Part shown: positions 1 through 9,268 of the stretch, one piece after another
How positions within the stretch are numbered: position 1 is the stretch's first letter
How the letters are laid out: the number at the start of each line of letters is the position of its first letter
DNA from: JABMOV01 sp964654545
Lineage (GTDB): Bacteria; Fidelibacterota; Marinisomatia; Marinisomatales; JABMOV01
Length of the DNA: 64,000 nucleotides
NCBI GenBank assembly: GCA_964654545.1
Contig: CAZZIU010000003.1
Location: forward strand, 62,001-126,000
Direction: 5' to 3'
The notes under the pieces: generated by a model
What the model was told of the DNA's origin: nothing
Databases searched by the model: none
The model's input: the letters and a program-made list of their open reading frames with translations, nothing else
Position numbers and translations under genes: made by a program

Positions 1-776
1 TTGATTATATTGCGGGAAAAATGATGATAGTGAGATCGTTGGTTAATCACTGGGATTTAATGCTTCAGGCTCCGCAAGGAAACCCAGTAAAGAATTTGGA
101 TTCAAGAGTCGATTTCGCCGCCATGGTTCCGCTTCAAGTCAACCGTGCCCTGGATGAATCTCGCGACAAGTTGGAGATGGTTAGAACACTTCTGATCGGT
201 GGGGCTCCAGTGTCCCCTGTTCTCGAAGAAAAGTTGCAAGAATCATCCTGTAAATCCTATGAAACCTTTGGAATGACTGAAACCCTCACACATTTTGCCG
301 TAAGACCACTTTTTAGCGATTTTCGATCCGAATGGTTTCAAACCATACCAGGTGTTTCTATAGGGACTGACCGTCGTAATTGTTTGAAGGTAGTAGCCGA
401 TTGGTTTCCGGAAAATCTGATAGCCACTAATGATGTGATTGAGTTTAAACCGCCGGATCGTTTTAAGTGGAAGGGCAGGTTAGACAATGTAATAAATTCA
501 GGAGGATTAAAATTATTCCCAGAGCAGATAGAAAAAAAATTAACGCCCTATATGGAAGTCTCATTTTTTATTGCAGGAATCCCCGACAACGAATTAGGAC
601 AAAAAGTGGGATTATTTATTGAGGGAAAAGTAAAATCGGAAGAACGTTTAAAAGTGGGGATCGATAAACTTGGTAAATATGAAAAACCAAAATCAATTTT
701 CATCTGTGAGGCTTTTTATCGAACATCTAGTGGCAAAGTAAACCGCAAAAGGACAATTGATGATTCTCTTCCTTAA
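1..776 (+). CDS. menE: o-succinylbenzoate-CoA ligase MenE, 3' part
   Basis: Adenylate-forming enzyme that activates o-succinylbenzoate to its CoA thioester in menaquinone synthesis. The reading frame is already open at the left edge (codons from base 3 read DYIAGKMMIVRSL), so the 5' part lies outside the window and this is the C-terminal ~258 residues. Visible family hallmarks are YIAGKMM, DFAAMVPLQV, the GGAPVS loop, the YETFGMTET adenylation motif and a C-terminal SSGKVNRKR carrying the expected catalytic lysine. The MenE assignment over other acyl-CoA ligases rests on the GKMM and MVPLQV context typical of FCB-group MenE. It indicates a respiratory quinone pathway. The next gene begins after 69 bases. 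Confidence 0.88.
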   Translation, partial: DYIAGKMMIVRSLVNHWDLMLQAPQGNPVKNLDSRVDFAAMVPLQVNRALDESRDKLEMVRTLLIGGAPVSPVLEEKLQESSCKSYETFGMTETLTHFAVRPLFSDFRSEWFQTIPGVSIGTDRRNCLKVVADWFPENLIATNDVIEFKPPDRFKWKGRLDNVINSGGLKLFPEQIEKKLTPYMEVSFFIAGIPDNELGQKVGLFIEGKVKSEERLKVGIDKLGKYEKPKSIFICEAFYRTSSGKVNRKRTIDDSLP

Positions 777-800
777 ATTTTAAAACCCATTCTTTCTGGT

Positions 801-823
801 AAATCATAAAGAATCTTTGATTT
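801..823 (+). terminator. possible weak hairpin after menE
   Basis: Arms AAATC-(AT bulge)-AAAG and CTTTGATTT enclose a 3-base loop, followed by AATTTAA. The stem is AT-rich, has a two-base bulge and lacks a clean T run, so it may be only a weak terminator or chance. Confidence 0.25.
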
Positions 824-845
824 AATTTAACCGTTCGAAGTTGGT

Positions 846-3800
846 ATGAGCAAAAATTGCCGGTCACCGAATGTATTTCTGGTTTTGATTATTGTGCAGA
901 TTTGTTTAGTAACAAATACACAATCGCAGCCACTCACGATCCTTTCTTCAAATCAATCGGGAATAGTTTTAGAATTCTCATTGGATTCTGTTTTCATCGG
1001 TGAGAATTTCACAATCAAAACAATTCCTGAGCTACAAAAAGATTTGTTTGGGTTTCCAGTATTCCAGGATATCATAATAGGTACTCCCGAAAATGTGGAT
1101 GCCAGTTGGTATTTTAATGATATCAGATCGATCATGTTTCCGGTCAACAATCTTCCCATTGTTGACCGATCAATCGGGTTGGATCAAGAACAAGAGGTGG
1201 AATCGATCGAGTCATTACCACCAAATCAACCTGTATCAACTATGTCTGGGCCAATTATTAAAGGGCATCATACAACCGTTATCAAAATTCATCCAGTAAT
1301 TCTCAGTGAAAATGAAACACAAATAATAAAGAAAATCACCATCCACCTGGCATGGAATCAGGGTGTGGGAATAAGCCAACCGCATTTTCTTTCGAAATTT
1401 GGATTTTCACAACTCAATCGTGAACTGAGAAATAATCGTACATTTGCTACTCCGGACATCCCGGATTATCAATTTTCAAACAATTTACTACAAATCACTG
1501 TCGACACCTCGGCGTGGTACACATTTGATTATGGCGATTTCATTGACAGTACCCTATCAGTAGACATGGATCCAACCACGTTTCAACTCTGGCACGATCG
1601 GGATCAAATACCAATATTTGTGAAGGGTGAATCAGATCATTCATTCGACAGTGGGGACAAAATAATTTTTCATGGATTACCGGCTCAGGCTCCTGATAAT
1701 GCGCCTTACAGAAACAATTTTTATACCAACGAAAATGTATACTGGTTGACATGGGGAGGATTATCAGGACTGAGGTATTTAGAAGAGAGCGCCTATCCGG
1801 GTCTGCCACAGGATGAAATACACCTCCCTGAGACATACCTGGGATCGATATTTATTGAGAAAGATGAGTATTTTGCCCGGCTGGGCAAAATGCATGTGCA
1901 TGAGCAATGGGACAGTTTTGATCATTTTTTTATGAATCCGGCAATTGATGCTGGAACAATTAAGTCTTTTGAGTTTGTTGCACCCCATCCCTGGAATTCC
2001 GACAATAGTATGGCAACCTTGCTGGTAAATCTTCAAGGCACTACCTTGGGTACCCACACAGTACAAATTCTGATTAATGATCATCTGGTAACGTCAGGCG
2101 CTTGGCTGGACCAAAACTCATATGATATCCAGTCGACTTTTTCACAGGAATATTTATCTGATGGCAATAATGTTCTCACCATCCTAAATCAGGAAAGTAC
2201 AGAAGGGGAAGCTGATTTTAATCAAGTCTATTTGAATTGGTTTCAGCTGCAGTATCAAAAATATTTTAAAGTGAATAATGACCATATCGAATTCGCACGC
2301 GATGGAGCAGTATCTGCTGTAACACAATTTGAAATTGATGGATTCTCAACACCCAATATCTTCATTTTTAAAGGCTCTGAATCCAGGTTACGTGATTTTA
2401 CTGTTACATGGAATGTGCAACATGGTGGGTATACGGCTGTGGTGCAGGATTTTATTGATGGCCAGTCTAATCGCTACGCAGGTTTTACTGAGGAAACTCT
2501 TCGTCCAATTAAGAAATTTAAGCTTGTCGATCCACTACCTGCCCTGGACGACATCCCTGAATCGGAATATATTATTGTTCTACCTGATTCATTTGAGACA
2601 ATTTTATTGCCATTGGCGGAATACCATAATGCAACCATGGTAAATGCAGATCACGTCTATCGCTATTTTTCCGGTGGAATTGTTAGTCCATATGCTCTTA
2701 AAGAATTCTTCCGGTGGGCATATAACTCCTGGTCAATTCAACCGAAATATGTTCTTTTAGGGATGTGGGGAAAATGGTTTGGCTGGGGCGGTGTTTCACA
2801 TTCAAACCAGCGGTTTATACCAGCGATGCGAATACAGACGGTAAATTGGGGTGCAACCAGTTCAGATTTCTGGTACACTTTAATTAGCTGTGACGATTAT
2901 ATACCCGAATTTTCAATCGGGCGATTTTCAGTTAGCTCAAAGGATGAATGCAGCGTATTGGTTGATAAAACACTCTCTGCGCTTAATGGAAATAGTCCAA
3001 ACTGGAAATCAAATGTTATCAATATTGGAGGATACGAAGATACGTTTAAAGAACAATCGGAATCACTCATTGCTCGAGAAGTAAGTAATGGCTTTAATCC
3101 AATTCGACTTTATATTGATAAATATTCGGAAGGTGGACCATATTTTGGAACAACCGACAGCCTGATAAACTATATCAACCGCGGTGTTTCTTATATCAAT
3201 TTCCTTGGCCATGGGGGTGGTGCTGTATGGGCTGACCGTTCTTTGCTTACAATTTCTGATATTCCGCTCATTGAAAATACTGGGAAATACCCCTTTGTCA
3301 CGAGTATGACCTGTTTTTCCGGCGATGTCACTAATCCAAATGCATTGGGGCGAAGACTCTTAAGCAAAGGGGATGGTGGCGTGATGGGCTGGTTTGGTAG
3401 CGCCGGATTGGGTTGGATTATAAATGATTATTTACTTTTGGAACCAATTCATCAACGATTGTTCACAAGTACTGAGAAACCCATTGGTGATATTATTACG
3501 GAAGGTAAAATTATCTACTCTAGCACAAATACATCGTTTCCCAGTTTAAAAATAACCCAATTATTTCAATTTAATCTTTCTGGCGATCCAGCTTTTGTTC
3601 CATACAAACCACCATTATTGCCAGTTGATACAAATATTAATGATCCTGAACCGGGAGAAACTATAATTCTTGGTTCCACAAGTGATTCCTTACACTATCA
3701 GCTTTTTGATGATAGGTTCCAATCCTATAGCAAATACCCAATAAACGTGGTTGATAATACCATACATATTCCTGATACCTTAGGTGCAGGTTCATATACA

Positions 3801-5477
3801 CTATCAATAAAGGGTAAACACGATGGGTTTTGGAAAATAAAAACACAACCAATTTACATTTCCGGAAGTTCAGTCCAATGGTGCAGGATACAACCGGAAT
3901 TTCCTGGGGCGAATGAATCCATTAGCATCGATGTTTGTGCATCTGACCGTGATGGTATTTCCAGTTTGACATTATGGGAATCCGGAGAACAAATCGATGA
4001 ATTTCAACAGACACAAAATGACACGTTTCAATTAATTAATCCTATTCACTTCACTACACCTGGATCCATACATTTCCTGAATATAAAAGCAGTAGACAAT
4101 CAACAAAGCCAAACATGGAGTACTACAAAGGAAATACAGGTAAAACCGGTGATTGATGTATACCCGGCAGATATAGAATATGCAGGAAATGATAGCACCT
4201 ATTTAAATATCTCAGTTGATAGATCAGCAGAAGCGTTTCCCTGCGAAGCGAACATTACCGTCCATGAGATGCTCAATGATAGTTTACTTCTACTCCTTGA
4301 TAGAAAAATAGAATTTCCTACCGTTGCATCCGTGGCCATCAAAATACCGACGATTATTACCTCAGGTGATGACCACGAGTTAAGGGTGGTTTGTACCATG
4401 GAAGATTCTTTATCAAACACGTCAAATGATACGCTTGTGAAATTAATCGTTGCCGATAAATTTCAAATTCTCCCTGACATTGGAACAACAGAAAATTATA
4501 CTACCCATTCCGATGTACGACTTGGTAATGTTGAAATCAATGTGGCACCTGGAGTCGCCAGCAAACCGACTGTAATACATGCTGAAATTCTTGATGGAAG
4601 TTCGTTCCCAACACAGACCGGTCTCCACATCGCTTATGATTCGGGGATTGATATTTCTGGAATAAGCGATACAGAATACATACTACGTTGGCAGCTTGAT
4701 TCTATTCCCAATAATAGCCACCTGTTTATATGGGATGCTACTTACGAATTTTGGTATCCCTGGAATTCTGCAATATCAGATTCACTATTAGAATTTTACT
4801 ACCATTCACCAGCTATGTTTGGTCTTTTCAGAATAACTGACAACAGTAAACCGACCATCGAAGTGGCAATAAATGGCCAACAATTCATGCAGAATGGCTA
4901 TGTCAACGCCACCCCGACAATATCTGTGTTTGCAACGGACAATATTGGGGTTGATCCCAGGTCGGAACAAATTCAAATATGGATTGATGACCAGCTTCAG
5001 CAAGATGAAATCATAAGACAAAAGACACTCAAGGAAGGAAGATTAAGCTTTCTATTCCAACCAACACTATCCGAGTCGGATAACGAAATGTCCCTTGTTG
5101 TTCATGATCTTGCTGGTATTGCATCAGATACATTAAATCTGTCATTTATCGTAAAATCCAAACTTGAATTAATAGACTATGGGAATTTCCCAAATCCGTT
5201 CATTGATCAAACCAGATTCGCATACGAATTAACGGAAACGGTAGATGATTTTACTATGGAGATTTACACCGTTGATGGTCGACGAATTTGCCATTTTGAT
5301 GAGTCATCCGCGCTTACCAATCTTGACTTGCGAACCGGTGCATTTCATGAACTTATCTGGAATGGAAAAACGGACGAGGGTGATTTTGTAAGTAATGGTG
5401 TCTATTTCTACCGCATGGTTGCAACCAAGGGTAAAACCAAAATTGAACGTAAAGGAAAAATCGCAAAAGCCCGATGA
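846..5477 (+). CDS. porU: PorU-like C25 (gingipain-type) cysteine peptidase with C-terminal FlgD-like domain
   Basis: Large secreted protein of 1543 residues. The N-terminus has a hydrophobic signal peptide (about residues 8-27). A peptidase C25 domain spans roughly residues 570-930, with FLGHGGG carrying the likely catalytic His789 and TSMTCFSGD carrying the likely catalytic Cys823; this 34-residue spacing resembles gingipains. Ig-like beta-rich segments follow. The last ~90 residues (NPF...IYTVDGRRI...WNGKTDEGDFVSNGVYFYRM) form a FlgD-like/type IX sorting-type C-terminal domain. PorU is the type IX secretion sortase in Bacteroidota, and there it is also followed by porV. The stop overlaps the next start by 4 bases, and that neighbour is PorV-like. 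A secreted gingipain-like cargo is the alternative; the coupling to a PorV-like gene favours PorU. Confidence 0.8.
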   Translation: MSKNCRSPNVFLVLIIVQICLVTNTQSQPLTILSSNQSGIVLEFSLDSVFIGENFTIKTIPELQKDLFGFPVFQDIIIGTPENVDASWYFNDIRSIMFPVNNLPIVDRSIGLDQEQEVESIESLPPNQPVSTMSGPIIKGHHTTVIKIHPVILSENETQIIKKITIHLAWNQGVGISQPHFLSKFGFSQLNRELRNNRTFATPDIPDYQFSNNLLQITVDTSAWYTFDYGDFIDSTLSVDMDPTTFQLWHDRDQIPIFVKGESDHSFDSGDKIIFHGLPAQAPDNAPYRNNFYTNENVYWLTWGGLSGLRYLEESAYPGLPQDEIHLPETYLGSIFIEKDEYFARLGKMHVHEQWDSFDHFFMNPAIDAGTIKSFEFVAPHPWNSDNSMATLLVNLQGTTLGTHTVQILINDHLVTSGAWLDQNSYDIQSTFSQEYLSDGNNVLTILNQESTEGEADFNQVYLNWFQLQYQKYFKVNNDHIEFARDGAVSAVTQFEIDGFSTPNIFIFKGSESRLRDFTVTWNVQHGGYTAVVQDFIDGQSNRYAGFTEETLRPIKKFKLVDPLPALDDIPESEYIIVLPDSFETILLPLAEYHNATMVNADHVYRYFSGGIVSPYALKEFFRWAYNSWSIQPKYVLLGMWGKWFGWGGVSHSNQRFIPAMRIQTVNWGATSSDFWYTLISCDDYIPEFSIGRFSVSSKDECSVLVDKTLSALNGNSPNWKSNVINIGGYEDTFKEQSESLIAREVSNGFNPIRLYIDKYSEGGPYFGTTDSLINYINRGVSYINFLGHGGGAVWADRSLLTISDIPLIENTGKYPFVTSMTCFSGDVTNPNALGRRLLSKGDGGVMGWFGSAGLGWIINDYLLLEPIHQRLFTSTEKPIGDIITEGKIIYSSTNTSFPSLKITQLFQFNLSGDPAFVPYKPPLLPVDTNINDPEPGETIILGSTSDSLHYQLFDDRFQSYSKYPINVVDNTIHIPDTLGAGSYTLSIKGKHDGFWKIKTQPIYISGSSVQWCRIQPEFPGANESISIDVCASDRDGISSLTLWESGEQIDEFQQTQNDTFQLINPIHFTTPGSIHFLNIKAVDNQQSQTWSTTKEIQVKPVIDVYPADIEYAGNDSTYLNISVDRSAEAFPCEANITVHEMLNDSLLLLLDRKIEFPTVASVAIKIPTIITSGDDHELRVVCTMEDSLSNTSNDTLVKLIVADKFQILPDIGTTENYTTHSDVRLGNVEINVAPGVASKPTVIHAEILDGSSFPTQTGLHIAYDSGIDISGISDTEYILRWQLDSIPNNSHLFIWDATYEFWYPWNSAISDSLLEFYYHSPAMFGLFRITDNSKPTIEVAINGQQFMQNGYVNATPTISVFATDNIGVDPRSEQIQIWIDDQLQQDEIIRQKTLKEGRLSFLFQPTLSESDNEMSLVVHDLAGIASDTLNLSFIVKSKLELIDYGNFPNPFIDQTRFAYELTETVDDFTMEIYTVDGRRICHFDESSALTNLDLRTGAFHELIWNGKTDEGDFVSNGVYFYRMVATKGKTKIERKGKIAKAR

Positions 5478-6472
5478 AAAGTGTGTTTCACATTAGCTTA
5501 TTGTATTTATCCATTGTATTTGGGCAGCAAGGATTTGGTGATGGATTCCAGTCCATGGGTACCTCGGCCAGAATGACCGGTCTGGCGCAAGCGGTAGTTG
5601 CTGACTTCGGTTACAGTCCATCCTATCTATCCAATCCTGCATCACTGGGTTCTGATAATTCTACCCGGGTCAATGTGCTATTTATAAATCAGTTTGGGAT
5701 GGCTGAATATCTAGCTGCAGGGTTTTCAAAGAAAGGATCCTCCTACTACTGGGCAGTTCAGGGATTGGGAGTGTTTATAGATAATATTCCCGAACGTCCT
5801 GACTTACGCGGTATTCTTGACCTGGAAACTCGAAGAGATTCAATTCGTGCATTGGTATCCAGAGGATTTGACACGTTTACAGACTTAGAGACATCGATAA
5901 CATTTTCCTTGGCAAAGGAATACAAGGTGACTTTGGACCTTGGATGGCAATTAGAAACGATACCCATTCGAATTCCGGTTGGAGCTAATCTCCACGTAAT
6001 AAATAAAAATCTATATACGATTCAGGGCAGTGGGATTGGGACAGATTTTGGGATGATGATGATTACCAATCTAAATAAAATATTTTTTAATGAGTGGATG
6101 GGCGATCTTGCCTTTGGCATTACAGGGAAACACCTGCTGGGAACACGATTATACTGGAATTCAGACCGGCAGGAACTCATACCTCAACACATACTATGGG
6201 GTTGGAATTACAGGCAGCCAATACAATCCCTGCATGCAGAACTTCGTTTTTATCAACAAAAGAATTCATTGTATAAAGGTGATAAAAATATTGGTATTGA
6301 AGCGATATATAATTCCAGGATCATGATTCAAACAGGCGTTAGAGCAGGATTCATACAGGGAAATCTGCAAATTAATTTTGACGGTTTACTTTTCCCCGGC
6401 AGCATTAGTTATGGATTTTCTAACCATGACCTGGGACTTATTCACAGAATTGGAGCTGAGTTTGAGATGTAA
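5474..6472 (+). CDS. porV: PorV-like outer-membrane beta-barrel protein
   Basis: 332 residues with a short signal peptide (MKSVFHISLLYLSIVFGQQ) followed by GFQSMGTSARMTGLAQAVVA and a YLSNPASLG motif, the N-terminal signature of the PorV/PorQ (FadL-like) barrel family. The rest alternates hydrophobic and polar residues as expected for transmembrane strands. In Bacteroidota, PorV shuttles type IX cargo from the translocon to the PorU sortase at the outer membrane. The ATG overlaps the stop of the PorU-like gene (ATGA), so the two are translationally coupled. Membership in the barrel family is secure. A specific PorV role is inferred from the neighbour. Confidence 0.75.
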   Translation: MKSVFHISLLYLSIVFGQQGFGDGFQSMGTSARMTGLAQAVVADFGYSPSYLSNPASLGSDNSTRVNVLFINQFGMAEYLAAGFSKKGSSYYWAVQGLGVFIDNIPERPDLRGILDLETRRDSIRALVSRGFDTFTDLETSITFSLAKEYKVTLDLGWQLETIPIRIPVGANLHVINKNLYTIQGSGIGTDFGMMMITNLNKIFFNEWMGDLAFGITGKHLLGTRLYWNSDRQELIPQHILWGWNYRQPIQSLHAELRFYQQKNSLYKGDKNIGIEAIYNSRIMIQTGVRAGFIQGNLQINFDGLLFPGSISYGFSNHDLGLIHRIGAEFEM

Positions 6473-7268
6473 GCTGAAAATTCACTCATTGTTGTTTTCT
6501 GTTCTATTTGTTATTGGATGTCCGAATGTAATGGAGGACCCAGATCCTCCGGAAAGACCGAGTTGGGTTGAAAAATCTTTACCGGAATCAGAAATCGAAA
6601 TAGGAATTGACGCTGCCAGTCGTGATCGAATCGTGCTGATGTGGCATCCGAATTATGAATCTGATTTGGCAGGCTATACAATTTTTCGTGCAGATACCAC
6701 GATTGAGAATGGCTTCGAAGAGTTAGTTTCCATTGACCTTATCCAATCCACTTCTATTGACACACAATTTTTTGACGAAAATGTTAATACATATATCCAG
6801 TATTTCTATTTTATAAGGGCATATGACAATGCTGATAATGCCAGTTCTCCGTCGGATACAATTTCATATATGTTGCTCCGAAGTCCCAGGATAGAACATC
6901 CCATTGACGAGAGTGTGGATAGTTTACTGACCCTTGAATGGATGGATCGGGCTGATGCATACATATATTCTTCAGAGTATGTATTGAGAATTGAAAAGTT
7001 GAATGATGGCATCTACCAACATTATTGGATTTGTCGCATGTTCAACCAATGGTATGGGTATGAGAATACAGAACCCATTGTGTTTTCCTATTTCCCATCA
7101 AATAGCACACTACAACCTGAGAATGTTATCTTAGCTTGGGGAAGTACATCGTATCCAAGTTCGGGAAACTACCGGTGGAAAGTAAAAGCCATTAGTGAAG
7201 TCGATAACCAGACCAACCGGGATGAAGCCAGCGGCGAATCTGATTGGGGTTTTTTTGAAGTTGAATAA
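6462..7268 (+). CDS. lipoprotein with fibronectin type III-like domain
   Basis: Hypothetical lipoprotein of 268 residues. The chosen start is TTG at 6462, which overlaps the preceding gene by 11 bases and has GGAG at 6451-6454 upstream. It gives a clean lipoprotein signal peptide, MRCKLKIHSLLFSVLFVIGC, with lipobox VIGC. An ATG at 6378 would add a non-signal extension inside the neighbouring gene. Residues ~30-130 look like a fibronectin type III fold (RIVLMWHPNYESDLAGYTIFR, followed by YFYFIRAYDNADNASSPSD). The C-terminal half is probably a second beta-sandwich (WRWKVKAI-like strands). It is coupled to the PorU/PorV genes and may act with them at the outer membrane. No precise function is known. 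Confidence 0.7.
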   Translation: MRCKLKIHSLLFSVLFVIGCPNVMEDPDPPERPSWVEKSLPESEIEIGIDAASRDRIVLMWHPNYESDLAGYTIFRADTTIENGFEELVSIDLIQSTSIDTQFFDENVNTYIQYFYFIRAYDNADNASSPSDTISYMLLRSPRIEHPIDESVDSLLTLEWMDRADAYIYSSEYVLRIEKLNDGIYQHYWICRMFNQWYGYENTEPIVFSYFPSNSTLQPENVILAWGSTSYPSSGNYRWKVKAISEVDNQTNRDEASGESDWGFFEVE

Positions 7269-7292
7269 AATTTTATGCTGCCAATTAAATAT

Positions 7293-7313
7293 AATAAATC
7301 AGTTTGATTTATT
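7293..7313 (+). terminator. AT-rich hairpin between lipoprotein and ZIP genes
   Basis: A perfect 9-base inverted repeat, AATAAATCA / TGATTTATT, with loop GTT. It lies 24 bases after the lipoprotein stop. There is no long T run after it, so it is at best a weak terminator or an mRNA-end stabilising hairpin. Confidence 0.3.
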
Positions 7314-7337
7314 TCAGTAGTCCATAGAATTTCGCTT

Positions 7338-8078
7338 ATGAATGTTTGGGCATATACGTTACTTTCCGTAATCGGCGTTAGCCTGCTTTCGCTTATCGGT
7401 GTATTTACACTTTCTATTTCCAAAGATAAACTCAACCGTATCATGCATTTGCTGGTAAGTTTTGCAGTTGGAAGTCTCTTCGGAGGGGCATTCATACATC
7501 TGCTGCCTGAAATATTTTCCTCCACAGTCTTCGACCCTCTATGGACGCCTTTGTACATTTTGGCGGGGATACTGTTGTTCTTTATATTAGAAAAATTTGT
7601 ACGTTGGAGACACTGCCATGATGTTGACTGTGAAGAACACTCCGATCATCTGGTTCCTATGAATTTGGTTGGGGACACCTTCCATAATTTTATTGATGGT
7701 GTCATTATTGCTGTGGCATATCAGGCAGATATTCAAGTTGGTATTGCTACTACCATCGCCGTTGGGTTGCATGAATTACCACAGGAAATAGGGGATTTTG
7801 GTGTCTTGATTCACGGAGGATTGTCCGTAAAACGTGCTCTAGTCTACAATTTACTGACAGGTTTAAGCGCCGTTGTAGGGGCCTTCCTTGCGCTGATGAT
7901 TGGGTCCAGTGCTTCAAACATTGTTCAGGCTTTGCTACCGGTAACAGCAGGTGGATTTATTTATATCGCAGGATCGGACTTGATTCCCGAACTGCACCAC
8001 CATGATGAAATCAGAAAATCAATTGCACAATTGGCATTTATGATTTTGGGTATAGCAATTATGGCCTCGCTTGTATAG
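7338..8078 (+). CDS. ZIP-family divalent metal transporter
   Basis: Inner-membrane protein of 246 residues with about eight hydrophobic segments, importing Zn2+ or a related divalent cation. Diagnostic motifs are HNFIDG starting at His116 (helix IV) and HELPQEIGD starting at His145 (helix V), which form the binuclear metal site in ZIP proteins. A His/Asp/Glu-rich cytoplasmic loop (RHCHDVDCEEHSDH) precedes helix IV and is probably metal-sensing. LIPELHHHDE near the C-terminus is also typical. The gene stands alone, with ~70 bases upstream and ~85 downstream. Metal specificity (Zn, Fe, Mn) cannot be read from the sequence. Confidence 0.9.
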   Translation: MNVWAYTLLSVIGVSLLSLIGVFTLSISKDKLNRIMHLLVSFAVGSLFGGAFIHLLPEIFSSTVFDPLWTPLYILAGILLFFILEKFVRWRHCHDVDCEEHSDHLVPMNLVGDTFHNFIDGVIIAVAYQADIQVGIATTIAVGLHELPQEIGDFGVLIHGGLSVKRALVYNLLTGLSAVVGAFLALMIGSSASNIVQALLPVTAGGFIYIAGSDLIPELHHHDEIRKSIAQLAFMILGIAIMASLV

Positions 8079-8162
8079 GATAAATGTTTTCACTGCTGAT
8101 GGCCGTAGAATTCTTCTGATTTTCAATAATAATCTTTAACCAGTATCGTCCTAAATTTGAAT

Positions 8163-9261
8163 ATGGATTTATCAGAAATAAAAGACCAATTCAATACCGC
8201 CGAGCAAAAATATCTGGAACTTCGGGGGTATCTTTGACCTATCGGAAAAGGAAAAATCTCTCGATAACCTGAGAAATAAATCCCTGGCACCGAATTTCTG
8301 GGACGATAACCAGAAGGCTTCGGGTATATTAAAAAAAATCTCCCACCTCGAAAAAGAAATTCAATTATGGCACGACTTGGAGCGACGGCATGGAGATGTG
8401 GAGGTTCTGCTTGAATTCGCAGATGCTGGGGAAGCTGATACATCCGAGGTAGAGACTGAGTTTACCCAGTATAAGGAAATTATTCAGGATGTAGAAATGC
8501 GACTCACTTTAGGGAATGCCGAGGATATGCAGGATGCCATTTTGACTATTCATCCAGGCGCTGGAGGTACAGAAAGTCAGGACTGGGCGGAAATGCTATT
8601 TAGATTGTACTCACGGTGGATTGAACAAAAAGGATTTTCAAGTACTGTATTGGACTTTCAACCAGGGGATGAAGCGGGATTAAAAGACGTAACCATAGAG
8701 GTAGGGGGTGACCATGCTTACGGCTTACTTAAAGCAGAAGCGGGCGTGCATCGATTGGTACGTATTTCACCCTTTGATTCAAATAGCAGAAGACATACAT
8801 CCTTCGCATCCGTATTTGTTTATCCTGCAGCAGATGAGGAAGTGGAAATCGAGATTGACCCAAATGATCTACGCATCGATACGTACCGTGCCAGTGGCGC
8901 CGGAGGACAGCACGTAAATAAAACGGATTCCGCCATCCGGATTACACACCTACCTTCTGGTATAGTGGTACAATGCCAAAATGAAAGATCCCAACACAAA
9001 AATAAGTCACAAGCGATGAAGGTATTGAAGGCGCGGTTATTAAAATTGGAAAAGGAAAAAGAAAAAGCAGCGGTCAAAGAATTGGAAGATTCGAAGATGG
9101 ATATCGCCTGGGGTAGCCAGATTAGATCCTATGTGTTCCATCCTTACAACATGGTAAAAGACCATCGAACCGGTGAGGAAACCGGAAATATTCAAGCCGT
9201 TATGGACGGAAAAATTGACAACTTTATCAGAGCCTATCTGGTATCACAAATTCAGGTATAA
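8163..9261 (+). CDS. prfB: peptide chain release factor 2, with programmed +1 frameshift
   Basis: RF2 recognises UAA and UGA stop codons and triggers peptidyl-tRNA hydrolysis. Translation starts at ATG 8163, reads 24 codons to CTT, meets in-frame TGA at 8235-8237, and must shift +1 to read GAC at 8236 and continue to TAA at 9259-9261, giving 365 residues. After the shift the sequence continues with DLSEKEKSLDNLRNKSLAPNFW, typical RF2. It carries the SPF codon-recognition tripeptide in VRISPFDSNSRR and the catalytic GGQ in GAGGQHVNKTDSAIR. Length and domain order are normal. The gene is intact; the stop is autoregulatory, not a mutation. lysS follows after 7 bases. Confidence 0.97.
8223..8238 (+). 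promoter_or_regulatory. RF2 programmed +1 frameshift site
   Basis: The run CGGGGGTATCTTTGAC contains a Shine-Dalgarno-like G run (8224-8228), a spacer, the slippery CTT codon (8232-8234), the UGA stop (8235-8237) and a following C. It is essentially identical to the well-studied Escherichia coli prfB site. When RF2 is scarce, pausing at the poor UGAC terminator lets peptidyl-tRNA-Leu slip +1 from CUU to UUU, so full RF2 is made. Confidence 0.96.
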
Positions 9262-9268
9262 TTATCTT

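Noticed and set aside
6378..6461. Longer ATG start for the fibronectin lipoprotein
   Set aside because: It would lie inside the PorV-like gene and hide a clean lipoprotein signal that begins at TTG 6462.
8163..8237. prfB looks broken by an in-frame stop
   Set aside because: The stop sits in the classic RF2 +1 frameshift site and the downstream frame is a full RF2, so it is programmed rather than a pseudogene.
9173..9268. Longer start for lysS inside prfB
   Set aside because: The added residues do not resemble LysRS and lie in another gene's coding sequence; ATG 9269 fits the family.
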